A stretch of 64,000 nucleotides of DNA. Source: Manduca sexta. Lineage: Eukaryota > Arthropoda > Insecta > Lepidoptera > Sphingidae. The stretch lies in the NCBI RefSeq assembly GCF_014839805.1, contig NC_051120.1:2604001-2668000 (forward strand). The letters are read 5' to 3'. The translations under genes were made by a program, and so were the position numbers. Below are positions 1-11,786 of this stretch, one piece after another (the stretch's first letter is position 1; every line of letters begins with the position of its first letter). The notes under the pieces are model-generated. The model did not search any database. It was not told the DNA's origin and saw only the letters and a program-made list of their open reading frames with translations.

Positions 1-289
1 TTCTTAACAGCAAAACTAAATTGGTCGGTTCGAACGAGTCAAAAGTTCCTAATTATAATTTGAAACGTTTAGGAGATAAATATTTTCGGCGTTAAATAGA
101 CTAAAAAAATGTTTGAAGACATCGTTTCGGGTTTGGTCAACAGAGCGGAAGAATAAGAAATGTGCGGAGTAGTGTTCGTTGTTAATAATTTATATCGATA
201 ATTGAAAGTAACTATAAAATTAATATTACGAGGTTATTTGTAAGATGTGGACTCTACTATTATTGTTCTGATTGTCGTTTTGTCCATAG
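1..289. other. AT-rich non-coding sequence, intron-like
   Basis: No convincing coding sequence. The stretch ends in a pyrimidine-biased tract and an AG at 288-289 that could be a 3' splice site for the candidate exon that follows. Confidence 0.4.
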
Positions 290-349
290 ATTCCAGAACA
301 TCTCCAGAAGCTCTCAATTGGCTGTTGGATCAAAAGTCAGATGCAAAAG
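290..349 (+). CDS. Candidate internal coding exon, unknown gene
   Basis: A 60-nt segment lies between a plausible acceptor (T-rich tract, then CCATAG ending at 289) and a plausible donor (AAAAG|GTAGTA, GT at 350-351). All three frames are open. The third reads SRTSPEALNWLLDQKSDAK, the most protein-like of the three, with a helix-forming LNWLLDQ core. The length is a multiple of three, so inclusion or skipping would keep frame. I do not recognise the protein and no neighbouring exon is visible. A chance open stretch of this size is quite possible, so this is a weak call based on splice-site grammar only. Confidence 0.28.
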
Positions 350-1106
350 GTAGTATTTCTAGAGAGGATTTTTTATTTTAATATGGGGATATGAAATAGT
401 TTAAACCATTTCTCACTGTCTCATACAAAGTAGAGTCTGTAACGTGCGGTGTAAACATTGGCTCTGAAGTCTTGTATTGATGGTCTCAAACCTTGTATTA
501 AATCCGTAATTAAAAATGTTATAGGAAAGTAGAGCATTGCCGATATCACAAATTTCAATGTATGTTTCGATAATTAAAAAAAATAAAAACACAAAGCAGA
601 CTTAAAATAAACAAAAACCCGTTTACATAGAGTGTAAAATTTATTTTCTAAAAAGGGACTATCGCAAAAACCAAAAGATATATCTACATCCAAACTCCAT
701 AACCTTGATATTAAAAATAAATACAAAAACTAAAATTATGAATTCTAAGCGCGCCTCCACACTTCCCGTCTGGCGCGGTGACTCACCGCAGAAGTAGAAC
801 GGTGGTACGAGTAGGCACCGAGCACGGAAAAAAGGCCAGTGTGTACGCACCTTATCTCTTGCATCAGATAAAATATAGGGTGTATTGTTTAGATTTTTTT
901 TGAGATGGGATTTATGTTTTTAAATAGTGTTTACTATCCGAATTGATTATAAGGTTAATTTGCAACACAAACAGATTTTATTATAATATTTATTTTTCAG
1001 GTATAATGATCAGTGTAGGTTAGCACCTATAGTAGTGATCTAACTGTGTCTCTGTTAGACGCGGCCAACTACGATATAAAGTTATTACTTGTATAAATGA
1101 TTTTAC
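350..1106. other. AT-rich non-coding sequence with a GC-rich patch
   Basis: Mostly AT-rich with no coding signal. The exception is a GC/CpG-richer patch at about 745-860. On the minus strand this patch contains a GTGAGT donor-like site (plus-strand ACTCAC at 781-786), so it could be a short non-coding first exon or regulatory patch. Its longest reading frame begins with GTG rather than ATG and is not convincing. Confidence 0.3.
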
Positions 1107-1627
1107 AGACGTTATAAATGAAAATTAAAAAAAAATATTTAATATTATTCTATTTTTGACCTTCATAAAATATTCGTATTATTAACTGAAATATTGATTT
1201 TCACAGCTTTAAGTATATAGAGTTAATAACTACAATAATCGCTAAAAACCATAATGCATCTACCTACAACATTTAAAACAAACCGGCAACAAAATAAAAA
1301 CGACAGACAATCAACGCGGCACTCTTTATGGGCCGTCGCCAAACAATCTAAAGGTTGACACAAACTTAGTGCTTTGTTTAGAGTCTAGACAATGGCTCCA
1401 ACACGTCGCAAATTACTGCCAGCAATAACACTGGCTAATAGCAATCTTGTTTAGCTGATTTTATGTTAAAACATTTATCCGTGTATTTTCTTTTTGTTAC
1501 TTTAGAATGTTTTCAATCAGCGATTTGCCTGTCTTCTGTGTTTAGTTTAGAATCTTTGCATAAGTGATGTGAAAATATTTATTAAACCCATAAACTATTA
1601 ATCTAATAAACAATATAATTGACATAT

Positions 1628-1736
1628 CATCATCATCAGCCGCAGGATGTCCACTGCTGAACATGGGCCTCTTCCAAACATTTCCAGATCGACCTATTGA
1701 AGTGGCCCGCATCCAGCAAGCTCCTGCGATTTTTAC
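1628..1736 (+). repeat. Lepidopteran-type interspersed repeat fragment (LINE 3'-end-like)
   Basis: The segment begins CATCATCATCAGCCGCAGGA and continues with a phrase about 'tgtccactgctgaacatgg', which I recall as a very common dispersed repeat in butterfly and moth genomes. No coding sequence. The parent element is not established. The same fragment recurs at about 37049-37158 in copy 2 of the block. Confidence 0.5.
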
Positions 1737-2477
1737 ATATATCTATAACGAAAACAATATTTTGACACCAAGAAAAATGGCTTTTTATATTTTATTATAA
1801 AATTATTTAAAAAACCGTTCGAATGAATTCAAGATTCCACTCATCAAATGAAAACAGGTTACTTTCACATTAAATGATATTAAAATGGACAAAATTGCAT
1901 CACTCTGTAGAGGTGCGCGGGCGCAGATGACTCACAGCGATCGTCAAACACTCTCACGACAAAGGAATAGTTAAAAAATAAACACTTCAAATATGAACTT
2001 CAATTTATGCTTTCGTGTTAACCAATCTTGTAACTTGGTATCGATTACTCAGAAAAAAGGTTGTGGTACAAATTTTTGAGAAGTGTGGGCGTCATGTTAA
2101 TTATAAAAGACTAAAAAACTTCTGGAAGTTACTCAATATTCATTTGTCGTTCGTTATTCCTAAACTGTTGACTTTATGCGAATTAAAATGGAGACTTCCC
2201 TAAGTTCAAATTAGCCCTTTTCCTTTGTAATACACATTATTTTTCTTTAAAGCACTGAATATATGATTCTTCTATATACGAGTGTGTATAGACAAACCCT
2301 ACATCGCACTATTTACAATTTAAGAGTTAATTTGAGTGAAAATGCATGAAAATAAAAGAGTACGAAAACGCGTGACTACGATCAATCTATCTTTAGAACC
2401 AAATTATTATTAGTCTCATATTGATATCCACAGGTTTAAATTAGGACTTTTAAGTATTCAATTTTAAAATAGTCTAA

Positions 2478-2700
2478 CCCCCTTATTTATAGACGTTTTT
2501 TTTTCTAAGGACGGAGTAAAGCTGTGATAACAAGTCTGTTTCTCAGTGCTGACTGCATGGCAGCCTTCGCAGTACGTAGATATACACAACGGCCCTATGG
2601 CTACGCACTACGAAGGCTGCCATGCCGTCAGCACTGAGAAACAGACTTGTTATCACCACTTTACTCCATCCTTAGTCAAAAACATGTATGAATAAGGGGG
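2478..2700. mobile_element. 223-bp palindromic MITE, PIF/Harbinger-like by TAA target duplication
   Basis: The two halves are near-perfect inverted copies (roughly 95-bp arms), beginning CCCCCTTATT and ending AATAAGGGGG, around a short loop near 2580-2605. TAA flanks both sides (2475-2477 and 2701-2703). A three-base TWA duplication is typical of PIF/Harbinger elements, so I infer that superfamily. There is no coding capacity. A transcript through it would fold into one long hairpin. Confidence 0.8.
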
Positions 2701-3474
2701 TAAATTTCCTCAGATACTTTTTACTTTATAAAAATATATTAGTAATACAAAATCAAGACTCCGAAACTTCGAACGGACCCCTAAACTTTATGGGTCTACA
2801 TCAGAATTTCATAACACAATGAATAAAACATAGTTGTGCTCATAAAAATTACAACCATAGATTATAAAATTAAAAAATATGACGTAATAGATCATACAAT
2901 GTTATTCAAAAGAGACGTGACGTTTACATTATTGCCATATTTAACGATTTAACGTCAATGGACAAAGTGTTGCCAGTTTATTGCGCTAAATAAATCATTG
3001 GTATCGTAAATTGACTGTTCGTTCTCCGTTTATGATGAGAAAACGTTTTGAATTGGGCTTTATTGTATTTTTACATGTGGCGGTTGAAAGTGGCTGATTT
3101 TAATAGTATTGGAGTTTAAATCTATGTTAACTGTTAGTTTATAGCATATACTATGTTGCAGTTTTTATAAATACTTTCATAGGCAAGGATTAGTTTAAAT
3201 ACCATTATATATGTCTATTTCTATTGTCAAGCGTCGGTGTAAAATCTGTTTTTTTCAGCTCGACACATATTTTTGCCAGTGTAATTTTTGGATAAGACAA
3301 TTTTTTTGACTCATCGACTGCGTACGCTGAATAATTTCGGGAGCATCGACTTTCGTAACATCAGTCATCAATTTAAACCGTACCAAGTATCAACAGTAAA
3401 ACGGACCGATCAGATATTTTAACAAGCTCACAGATTCCTTTTGATTGATTAACTTTTATCATTGCTGAGTTAGT

Positions 3475-3780
3475 CTTTTTTTATTGCATTGAATAGACGA
3501 GCTTGCCGTTTGCCTGAAGGGAAGCGACACAACCGCCCATAAACAGTAGAAACACTATCTAACAATACTTTGCATTGCAAAGTATTGTTCGGTATTCCAG
3601 TGCGCTCGCCATCCTGAGACATGAGATGTTAAGTCTTATTATGTCCAGTAGTTACACTGGCTACTATGTCCGTCAAATCGAAATACAACAGTGACTACAC
3701 ACTGCTGCTTGGCAGCAGAAATAGGTATTGCGGTGGTACCTACTCAAGCGGACTCCCACATAATAGAGACCTATTACTAG
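3475..3780 (+). repeat. SINE-like repeat, family A (copy 1)
   Basis: About 305 bp, starting with a T run and TTATTGCATTGAAT, then a body containing 'gagacatgagatgttaagtc' and ending near a GAGACCTA motif. The same family recurs at 13391-13697, 30829-31008 (minus), 48700-49005 (minus), 49238-49543 and 57727-58037, and at 38904-39209 in copy 2. This copy has a local rearrangement that makes a 29-bp perfect palindrome at 3561-3589. No coding function. Confidence 0.85.
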
Positions 3781-4056
3781 TGCCTCGGTGGCGTAGTTGT
3801 ATTGCATGTCCGGTACAATAGCGCTCTGAGGTCCTGGGTTCGAATCCCGGGTCGGGCAAAGTGATATTTGGGTTTTTCTACTCAGTATCAGCCCGGAGTC
3901 TGGAATTTGTGCCCGATATGGCGATAGGCTCGCCCCCTATCACATCATGGGACGGAACATAATTGGCGAAAAGTGGGTGCCTTGGTTGTGCTCTCTGCAT
4001 ACCCCTTCGGGGATAAATGCGTGATGTTATGTATGTATGTATGTATTACTAGTATA
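3781..4056 (+). repeat. tRNA-derived SINE, family B (copy 1)
   Basis: The head at 3781-3860 looks like a decayed tRNA: TGGCGTAGTTGT as A box, GGTTCGAATCC as B box, and ends (TGCCTCG / CGGGCA) that can pair as an acceptor stem. A non-tRNA body of about 190 bp follows, ending in a GTAT microsatellite (about 4030-4050). Other copies: 10553-10770 (minus), 27454-27702, 47743-47980, 49586-49839, and 39210-39477 in copy 2. The multicopy body argues against a functional tRNA gene. Confidence 0.85.
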
Positions 4057-5737
4057 ATTAAAAATCTCTCAAAGCAAAGTTTATAATAAAAATCATCATC
4101 AATCGTACCCACCTAGGCGTACTCTCTTATATGAGAGACCTACCAGTAATGAGATCTTTATTGAAAACCGCCGTAGCAGAATCAATTATCATTCATTACA
4201 CCACAACTATCGATCGTAAAATTATAAAACAAAAGACGACCGATAACGATGACGAAAGACTCGTAACAAACATAATGAGTCGATGTGAGCCTTATGTTTG
4301 CTTTAGATAAGGGTTCAGATTGTATGGCACAACTTATAAGCTAAGGCGGCATGTAATTATAAGAAAGTTTAGGAAATGTTGAACGGATTTGAAAGATCTT
4401 ACGCTGGATTCATGTACAGAATTTTTATTCCGGGGCTTGTATACCATATTGTATACTTGTGAAAGATCAGGAAATCAATCAATTGGATCACTTAATCTTA
4501 ATTCTTACTGATATTATAATAAAGCGAATTCTTGCGAAAATGTTAGGATTTATTGGGATGAAATTTGGCACATGGTTAGATGTTCTTTTCTTGAATTAGC
4601 GTAGAAGCTTAAAATTATTTATATTAATATATTCGAATATTTATTTAATTACTGGCGTCGACGTACGGATGATTTTATCGACCACTTTCACCACATTGAT
4701 CTAGAGACTGTCGTAATGGAAAAGGCTTTTCACGTTTGAGTGATTAAATTCACTAAAACTTTTCTCCACTAATCTTAATATTACGAAGAAAATCCCCTTT
4801 TATCGCTGCCAGTACATAATTTTTCTCTACTAATCTTAATATTAAGGAGAAGATCTCCTACTTTCTCGCTACCAGTACACAACTCAGACCAAATATAAAT
4901 AGATAATAAGCGCATGAGCCAACGAAAGCTTAATAAAACGTGTAATAATTGTAGGCTGTATTCTGATGTGTATAGTTTGTAAACTCGATAAGGGACTCTT
5001 TGTTCCCAGTTTGTTGACTTATGAATCATTGAACTATATATCATTTGGATAAGTCAAACTATGATGATATGTAAGAGGAGTAATCATCTCTCGTCAGTTG
5101 ACATGCTATCTAGATCTTAGTATCAAAGGGTCACTGTTCTGTGCCAGTAACAAAAAAACTTAAATGATTACACTGCAAAGCTTACTTTTGCAGGTTTGAG
5201 AGGATTTTAATTTAAGATCCTTCGCAAAAAGAGGCTATCTCAATCATCATCGATTTATTTAGTATTTAATTAACCTTTATTTTTTATTAATTATGATTAC
5301 TCACCATCAAAAATACTTACTATTTTATCTTCTAAACGAAAATAAAACTTAAATTCAAAGTTACACAATATATTTTGTTACACAGTATTTCAAATTACAT
5401 ATTAACAAGAACAAGGTGTGGCACATTACAAACCAACAATAAATAAAACAATGATATGTCACAGTTTGAAAACACTTTATAATTATTTATTGTTCCACTG
5501 AGTTACTTGCTAATGGACGCATAATATATGCTAATTGCGGACACGGAAACCTTCGTGCATGAAATAATGTTCTATTTGTGCGATAAATCTGGAGCTTTTA
5601 GGAAACATTAGTATAAAAGAATATACCACTCCCTAAATGAGTCAACAAAGGAATGAACAATGTATTTTATTTTTATACCCAAAAGTAAAATGAGTATTGT
5701 CATAAATTATTTTAAAGGAATATTATGTATGCATATT
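4057..5737. other. AT-rich non-coding sequence
   Basis: I see no gene. Two imperfect copies of an ACTAATCTTAATATTA-type phrase lie at about 4767-4860 and a LINE-like tail fragment near 5060-5140. The 87-residue minus-strand reading frame here also exists in copy 2 only because the whole block is duplicated. Confidence 0.5.
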
Positions 5738-6034
5738 CGGCACGGAGATAGCCTAGTCGAGAGTGGAACGGACTGCCGAGACGAAAACGCAAGATCAAAT
5801 CCCAAGGGCGCACACTGACTTCTAAAATTATGTGTATTTTTCCTGAATTATCGCTTGCTTTAACGGTGAAGGAAAACATCGTGAACAAACCTGTATACCT
5901 GAGAAGTTCTCTATAGGAATTTTGACGGTGTGTAACGTCTGCCAATTACGCAATAGGCCAGTGGATTTAGACCTCGTAAAAGAGGCCCAGCTGTAGGACG
6001 GTATTCTAATACAGGACTAATATTATTATTATTA
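5738..6034 (+). repeat. tRNA-derived SINE, family C (copy 1)
   Basis: The head has an A-box-like GATAGCCTAG and a degenerate B box. The body contains TTATCGCTTGCTTTAACG and 'ggaaaacatcgtga', then a tail leading to ATTATTATTATTA. The same family recurs at 8689-8992, 10790-11070 (minus), 16771-17073 (minus), 25366-25646, 26227-26539, 51546-51878 (minus), 58570-58883 (minus) and 41173-41470. It resembles the abundant Metulj-like SINEs of butterflies; that name is from memory. Confidence 0.8.
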
Positions 6035-6579
6035 CCAACCAAATCTTTGCATTATGTAGGGCTCGACTGCGTTCGTCACCCTAAGACGATATTAAGTATC
6101 ATCATGCCCAATAATTTTGCCGGTGCAAATATCCTGCAACAAGGAACACAAGAGTGTATGTACACTGTTACTTGCCAAAAATGGATGTGGGTACCCAGAT
6201 GGATCCGTACGAGAATCCTACCATCAATATTAAAGTATATTTTTATTTATATACCCTTTCCAAGATATCCTCCTGTATATGTTACCATCATATTTCGTCA
6301 AAGGATACCATTTCGGAGTTTCAGATGGTATGAATTTAAAAGCTCCAAGTATAATACATTGCGACACTCGTCAGTTTAAAGCTAGATTATAAGAGTAGTG
6401 ACCCTATTTAAATAGCCAAAAGTGGAGGCAGATGACCTAGTTTATATTGATCCGAAACGCATTAACGAATCTTTAATTTCATACAGTTTTCCATAAGATA
6501 GTATGATGGTCGAGCCAGGGTTGCAAACAAAACTTTTTGAACCTGGTTTGAGAAGTTGATGGTAGGATATATATATCTG
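6035..6579. other. Non-coding sequence, no recognised feature
   Basis: A 110-residue open frame on the plus strand (about 6047-6379) is present in both copies of the duplicated block. It lacks recognisable motifs and is low-complexity in composition. I regard it as chance. Confidence 0.4.
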
Positions 6580-6870
6580 CAGGATAGAGACCCCATAGAC
6601 AAGGTGTAAACCCGTCATAGTAACTCACATACATATGTAGAGTTCCAGGATCGGACTGTGTGTGTCCTTAATCAAGCTTAGCATTACGTCCGCCTATGTA
6701 CAATACTTAAATATATGTGAAGTAATAACAAATATAAAAGTAATATCCGATTTCAAACAGGCCGGCATAATTGTATCGACTGGCAAGGGTAATCACCTCT
6801 TGTCAGTTCACAGCTATCTGGACCCTGCTCCGCTTACCATCAGAACCCATCCATCTGCACGAGGTAATTT
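6580..6870 (+). repeat. LINE 3'-end-like dispersed repeat, family E (copy 1)
   Basis: Contains the family phrases 'caggccggcataattgt', 'gtaatcacctcttgtcag' and 'atctggaccctgctccgc'. Shorter relatives are at 9769-9904 and 9993-10166, and the duplicate at about 42014-42305. No coding sequence remains. Confidence 0.6.
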
Positions 6871-7640
6871 CCTTTTCGCGTATAATAAAAAACACTAGCT
6901 CCATCATTCAAAAGTTACAGCAGCAACCATGAATCATTTTCAGCTCCATTCTACTATAAAATTCAAACGCACACTGGTTCTATTTCACATTCACAGACAA
7001 TATGGCGATATAAAATTCCTTTGTGTTACAAGAGTCAGTGAGTCATCCACTCGCCATGCGGGCGATGGTAATTACGGAAAAATTATGGAAACTCATCGTT
7101 TTGCACTATAAAGGGTATGGGAAATGTGCTGTGCAATTATTGTGTTGCGTATTAGTATTGACAGAGAAATAATTGCGTGTTTATATGTCAGGATTATGTT
7201 TTGTTTGGTTCTTGGCTTGTTTTTTATTCTGGAAAAGTATAGGCTGCAAGACTTTTTTTCAAATAACATTTATTGTAATGTAATTAATTTTTAATTCACT
7301 TTAAGCTACCAGAAATAGACGTAGGATAAAATATTTTCAACAATATGTTAGGTAATACAAGTTTACCGACTTTAAAATCTATGGTTATTCCTTCTAAAGT
7401 GTTCCTTTTAAAACCTGTCATTATGGCGTTTAAAAATATATTTTTCTACATATCACCTAAACAACTATTAGTTCTACAAATTTTGATGGATGTCTAAAAT
7501 TTGCCACCGACCCTATGCATAATGAAAAATACCAAATTGTGGTTTAAAGTTAATATTCTTTCACATTATCACCTCCAAAATTAAACCGAAGCTAATAATG
7601 CAAGTCGTGAATATTTAACCCCTTTTCAATCCATCGATAC

Positions 7641-8140
7641 NNNNNNNNNNNNNNNNNNNNNNNNNNNNNNNNNNNNNNNNNNNNNNNNNNNNNNNNNNNN
7701 NNNNNNNNNNNNNNNNNNNNNNNNNNNNNNNNNNNNNNNNNNNNNNNNNNNNNNNNNNNNNNNNNNNNNNNNNNNNNNNNNNNNNNNNNNNNNNNNNNNN
7801 NNNNNNNNNNNNNNNNNNNNNNNNNNNNNNNNNNNNNNNNNNNNNNNNNNNNNNNNNNNNNNNNNNNNNNNNNNNNNNNNNNNNNNNNNNNNNNNNNNNN
7901 NNNNNNNNNNNNNNNNNNNNNNNNNNNNNNNNNNNNNNNNNNNNNNNNNNNNNNNNNNNNNNNNNNNNNNNNNNNNNNNNNNNNNNNNNNNNNNNNNNNN
8001 NNNNNNNNNNNNNNNNNNNNNNNNNNNNNNNNNNNNNNNNNNNNNNNNNNNNNNNNNNNNNNNNNNNNNNNNNNNNNNNNNNNNNNNNNNNNNNNNNNNN
8101 NNNNNNNNNNNNNNNNNNNNNNNNNNNNNNNNNNNNNNNN
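7641..8140. other. Assembly gap of exactly 500 N
   Basis: All three gaps in the window are exactly 500 N, which indicates placeholder gaps of unknown true size. Any reading frame across this gap is an artefact. Confidence 0.98.
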
Positions 8141-8688
8141 CTTTTAAACCACGCATATTAAAACTCTACTGAACAAATCTTGAATTGCTCGCATCTAATA
8201 AATTTTCTCGTTGACAGATCTTCATAGCAGCATGTCAGCTCAGCGTCCATTAACTGAATCTAAAAATTATTTCTTATTCTACATTCAACATCCATCACGA
8301 TCATTATTGTGTGTCACGATGACGCTGCGCAGGCGCTCGTCGCGTGTGGTACCATTTTATAGTATGTATTTGAAAACAGAGTTTTGTTTGTTGTGCAGTT
8401 TTTAATAGTTTTATAAAGATCAATGATTTATATTATCTTGTAATATTTTTCATTGTATAAATACAATCGCGTCGGAATTAAAAAAAAAAAATTGATGATT
8501 GCCTGTTCTTTAACATATACCTGAAATATTATCTACTGGTACATACGTACATTTTGCTAGTGACTAAGATGTTTTAGGTAATACTTAAATACTAATTAGG
8601 TACTAGTTTCATTGCTATATCAGGAAAGCCATATAATTATGCATTAATAGCTATATTTAATACAGACACCATATAACATAAAGTTTTA
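8141..8688. other. Non-coding sequence; weak exon-like stretch near 8205-8405
   Basis: A possible acceptor (a T/C-rich tract, then GACAG near 8217) precedes an ATG-led frame at about 8233-8405 that ends without recognisable motifs. The rest is AT-rich. I do not call a gene. Confidence 0.25.
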
Positions 8689-8992
8689 GACTGTTCAGAC
8701 GAATGTCCGCAGGTTCAAAACCCAAAAGACACACACACCTATGAATATTCTAAAGTTATGGTGGATTCTTTGTGAATTATCGCTTGCTTTAACGATGAAG
8801 GAAAACATCGTGAGAAAACCTGCATACTTTAGAAATTCTATATAAGAATTTTGGGCATGTGTCAAGTCTACCAAACCGCACTAGGCTAGCGTGGTGGACT
8901 AAAACCTAATCCTTGTCAGTAGTGGAGGCGCCCGTGCCCAGCAGTGGGACAGTATAGACAGTATATAATGCAGGGTTAATATTATTATTATT
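8689..8992 (+). repeat. SINE family C copy, head-truncated
   Basis: The body and tail match family C (TTATCGCTTGCTTTAACG near 8775; tail 'gtggaggcgcccgtgcccag' to ATTATTATTATTT). The tRNA-like head is mostly missing. Confidence 0.8.
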
Positions 8993-9768
8993 TAACATAG
9001 GGCAGACGTGAAAATGTCCATCAATTTATGTAAGTACGTAGCTTACTTATTTGAGTTATAATTTCATAAAAGTTCAAAATACATTGCTCTCTATTATACT
9101 AGATGTTGTTCTATCGCTACGGCCGTGTGTCCCATATTTTTTGTTGGAATTAAACTCATTGTAACACCATAGAGAAAGTCTGTTCTATAACCGGTAGTCG
9201 AAACTTATCAATATGAAATCTATAAATTAGTTTAGTTATAGTAAGATGGGTGTAGCTGACGTTGGATGGAAAATAAAACTTTATTTAATCACTGTTTTGT
9301 GTGTTTGAATCTTAAACTGTTTGACTTAAGGTGGAAAGTGTCAAAAAGTATTATGTTTAGAGTTTAATAAGTTTTGTTTTTCGAGGAAATGTTTTTTACT
9401 GATGATTATTTTAAAATATCTTTTGCCATTTAAAAGAATATTGTGATAAATTAATTATTGCTTTCATTACCAGAAACAGCAAGACTTTAGGATTCAGATA
9501 GCTTTTTTTTAAATCATTTACAGTACAAATACACAAATGGATTTCGTTTCACCAGTACCAGTAAACCTAAAAGGGTTTGTCTTGGCACCTAAATACATAC
9601 AATACAACATCAGAACAGTGGTATCAAATAAAATCTTGGGAATCGTCTATGATCTAGTGTTAGTAGGGCTGAAGTACATTTAATAGATATGGATCTTTTA
9701 CATTTTTAGCATCAGTAATCAGAAAGATGGGGGATGAAGAGATGCTGGTGGTTGCATTTTTTTGTATC
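8993..9768. other. AT-rich non-coding sequence
   Basis: No gene or recognised repeat seen. Confidence 0.4.
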
Positions 9769-9904
9769 CGCCCGGATAGCAACCACCGTACACAAGATGT
9801 TAAAACCCGCCATAGTGGCTCACGTAAATGTCGCATTCCAGGATCAGTCTGTGTATATCATATACTAACAGGCCGGCATAATTATGTCGATTGTCGAGGG
9901 TACT
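9769..9904 (+). repeat. Family E repeat fragment (copy 2)
   Basis: Matches the phrases 'gcaaccaccgtacacaag' and 'caggccggcataattatg' shared with 9993-10166 and 6580-6870. The two copies here sit in direct orientation about 90 bp apart. Confidence 0.65.
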
Positions 9905-9992
9905 AAACCATAAAGGTTTAAAAAAAACTCTTAGATTACAATTTCTAATTAGTTGGTTAGCAGTAGCACAGACCTGAGGACTTTATGCTGGA

Positions 9993-10166
9993 CTGCCCGG
10001 AAAGCGACCACCGTACACAAAGTATTAAAACGCGCCACCATGTTTGTTGCATTTCGGTATCAGTCTGTGTATATCCGGTTCCAACAGGCCGGCATTATTG
10101 TGTCGACTGTCGAGGGGTAATCTCTCGTCAGTCGACTTTCTATTGCACTTCAATACACTTACCATA
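9993..10166 (+). repeat. Family E repeat fragment (copy 3)
   Basis: Shares 'gaccaccgtacacaaagt', the caggccggcat motif and 'gtcgactgtcgaggggtaat' with the other copies. The 60-residue frame across it is not a gene. Confidence 0.65.
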
Positions 10167-10552
10167 AGGTGCAGTAGAGTTACAGTGCCGTATCAAAAAG
10201 AGGTTACTCTCTGAGAAGGAACTTAAAAACCTTTCAAGTGCAACACGTGCCAAATAGACACGTGTTCCACTGAATAATTACCATCACTGTTAATCTATCA
10301 TAACGTCGCAGTTATGGCGCCACTAGAGTTATGAGATGAAACTTTAATGCCGTAAACTATTTACATATTTTATTTTGGATGGTAATGATTTAGTTCAAGA
10401 TATTTTTATAGGATTTAAGGAAAGTATGGTTTATTCGATTAGTTGAGGAAGAAATTTGAAAACAAAAGTTGATATAATTTCGGAGTATATTAAGGAATTT
10501 TTAACATAACGATAGAAATGATAATCCGCGAATTAGTATAAAACAAACACAC

Positions 10553-10770
10553 ACACTCACGCCTTTTATCCCCGAAGGTGTAGGCAGAAACGCCACTGGT
10601 GTACTCCATTCCGCTGTGTGTATTTCGTCCCATGATAGGCGAAGATATCAGGCACAAACTCCAGACTCCAGGCTAAAACTGAATAGAAAAACCAATACCA
10701 CTTTGCCCGACCGGGATTGAACCTTACACTTCAGCACTGCAGTATCGTAATATAACAAAGCCATCGACGT
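10553..10770 (-). repeat. tRNA-derived SINE, family B, minus strand
   Basis: Reverse complement of the family B body ('cccgaaggtgtaggcagaa') and B-box region ('cccgaccgggattgaacc'). The copy is diverged, with a decayed B box. Confidence 0.75.
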
Positions 10771-10789
10771 AAAAATAAACTTCTAAGCG

Positions 10790-11070
10790 CTGTACCTATA
10801 TTATATACTTTCCCACAACTGGGCATGGGCCTACACACACTCGAAATTCCTATAGAGATAGACTTCACACACACTTAAAATTCCTATAGAGAGTTTCTTA
10901 GGTATACAGGTTTCCTCACGATGTTTTCCTTCATCGTTAAAGCAAGCGATAATTTACAAAGAATACATATATAAGTTTAGAAAAGGCAGAGGTGCATGCC
11001 TTTAGGTTTTGAACCTGCGGACATTCGTCTCGGCAGTCCGTTCCACACTCAAGTAGACTATCGCCGCATT
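10790..11070 (-). repeat. SINE family C, minus strand
   Basis: Reads as the reverse complement of family C: tail near 10795, 'cctcacgatgttttcctt' near 10914, and head at 'tccacactcaagtagactat' near 11055. It lies about 20 bp from the family B copy, also on the minus strand. Confidence 0.8.
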
Positions 11071-11388
11071 TATGTATAGATATTTTCTATATGAAGAATC
11101 ACCAAATCCACTACCAAAGATATATCTTACGGTAAATCGTTTGTCCCAAAACGTCGTGACGATCTGTTAATGTTGCTTCCATTAGGAGAGATAAACTTTG
11201 GGATAAATAGATGTTTAACGGCGTGCTGATGGACACATAGGTATATTGCAAGTTACAAGTTAAAAATCGTGAGGAAGGCAAAGCTAACAACTCTACATTT
11301 TCGAAGATCGTTTTTAGAATCTATTGACGAAATCATATTTAAAAGACCATATTTTACATATTAATTATAGTCTATACGTACTGATATA

Positions 11389-11786
11389 CAGGGTCATTTT
11401 CACATAAAGGTACTAAATGAAACCACATACTTATATCGTTGGAAATAACACTTTACAATAACTTACTTGAGCCGCAGATGTAAAATAAAAAAGTGTAAGT
11501 TTCGAACAAAATAAATATTAATAAAAAGTAATTTTAATTTTACGCGCCCTAATGCCACTACCAATACTCTGAGAAAATTCGTGGCAGCATCTACATCACA
11601 CTTTCAGTCAGAAATACACCCACGCACACGCCGTATTCGCATTAAACTACATTTGATCAAAAAATCAGAAAACTAAAACCAGGATTTTCGGTGAAAATAT
11701 TTGTTTTTAATGGATGATTTTTGGCACAATATCAGTAAAGGTGAAGACGAGCATGTAGTATAATTTAGTATGTCAAAATGACCCTG
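11389..11786. mobile_element. 398-bp TA-flanked MITE, family D (copy 1)
   Basis: The ends are inverted (CAGGGTCATTTT ... AAAATGACCCTG) and similarity extends about 45 bp inward, to ACTAAATGAAACCACATACT and its complement. TA flanks both sides (11387-11388 and 11787-11788), as for Tc1/mariner-type insertion; that assignment is an inference. Two other copies at 50176-50582 and 62921-63317 define the same boundaries. No coding sequence. Confidence 0.85.

Larger units (their letters stand above)
1107..7640 (+). repeat. 6.5-kb block, copy 1 of 2 (ends at assembly gap)
   Basis: This block is nearly identical to 36529-43078 in the same orientation. Differences are mainly one- to few-base length changes in homopolymers (for example the T runs near 2505 versus 37920 and near 3302 versus 38725), a few substitutions, and a more divergent last 250 bp. 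This copy stops exactly at the gap at 7641, while the other starts exactly after the gap ending at 36528. That reciprocal arrangement is what two contigs with an unmerged overlap produce. The shared small reading frames inside (for example near 2015-2203 and 6047-6379) are therefore not evidence of conserved genes. Confidence 0.95.

Noticed and set aside
3781..3860. Functional tRNA gene
   Set aside because: A and B boxes and pairing ends are visible, but the same head with the same non-tRNA body occurs at several other places, so it is a SINE head.
4781..5044. 87-residue minus-strand frame present twice
   Set aside because: Same reason: it lies in the duplicated block, and its composition follows AT-rich DNA.
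6047..6379. 110-residue plus-strand frame present twice in the window
   Set aside because: The second copy (41482-41814) is the same locus in the overlapping contig, so identity is not conservation. No motif and no splice signals were found.
7626..8156. Long open frame across the first gap, and the similar one across the gap at 36029-36528
   Set aside because: Made almost entirely of unknown residues from N bases; an artefact.
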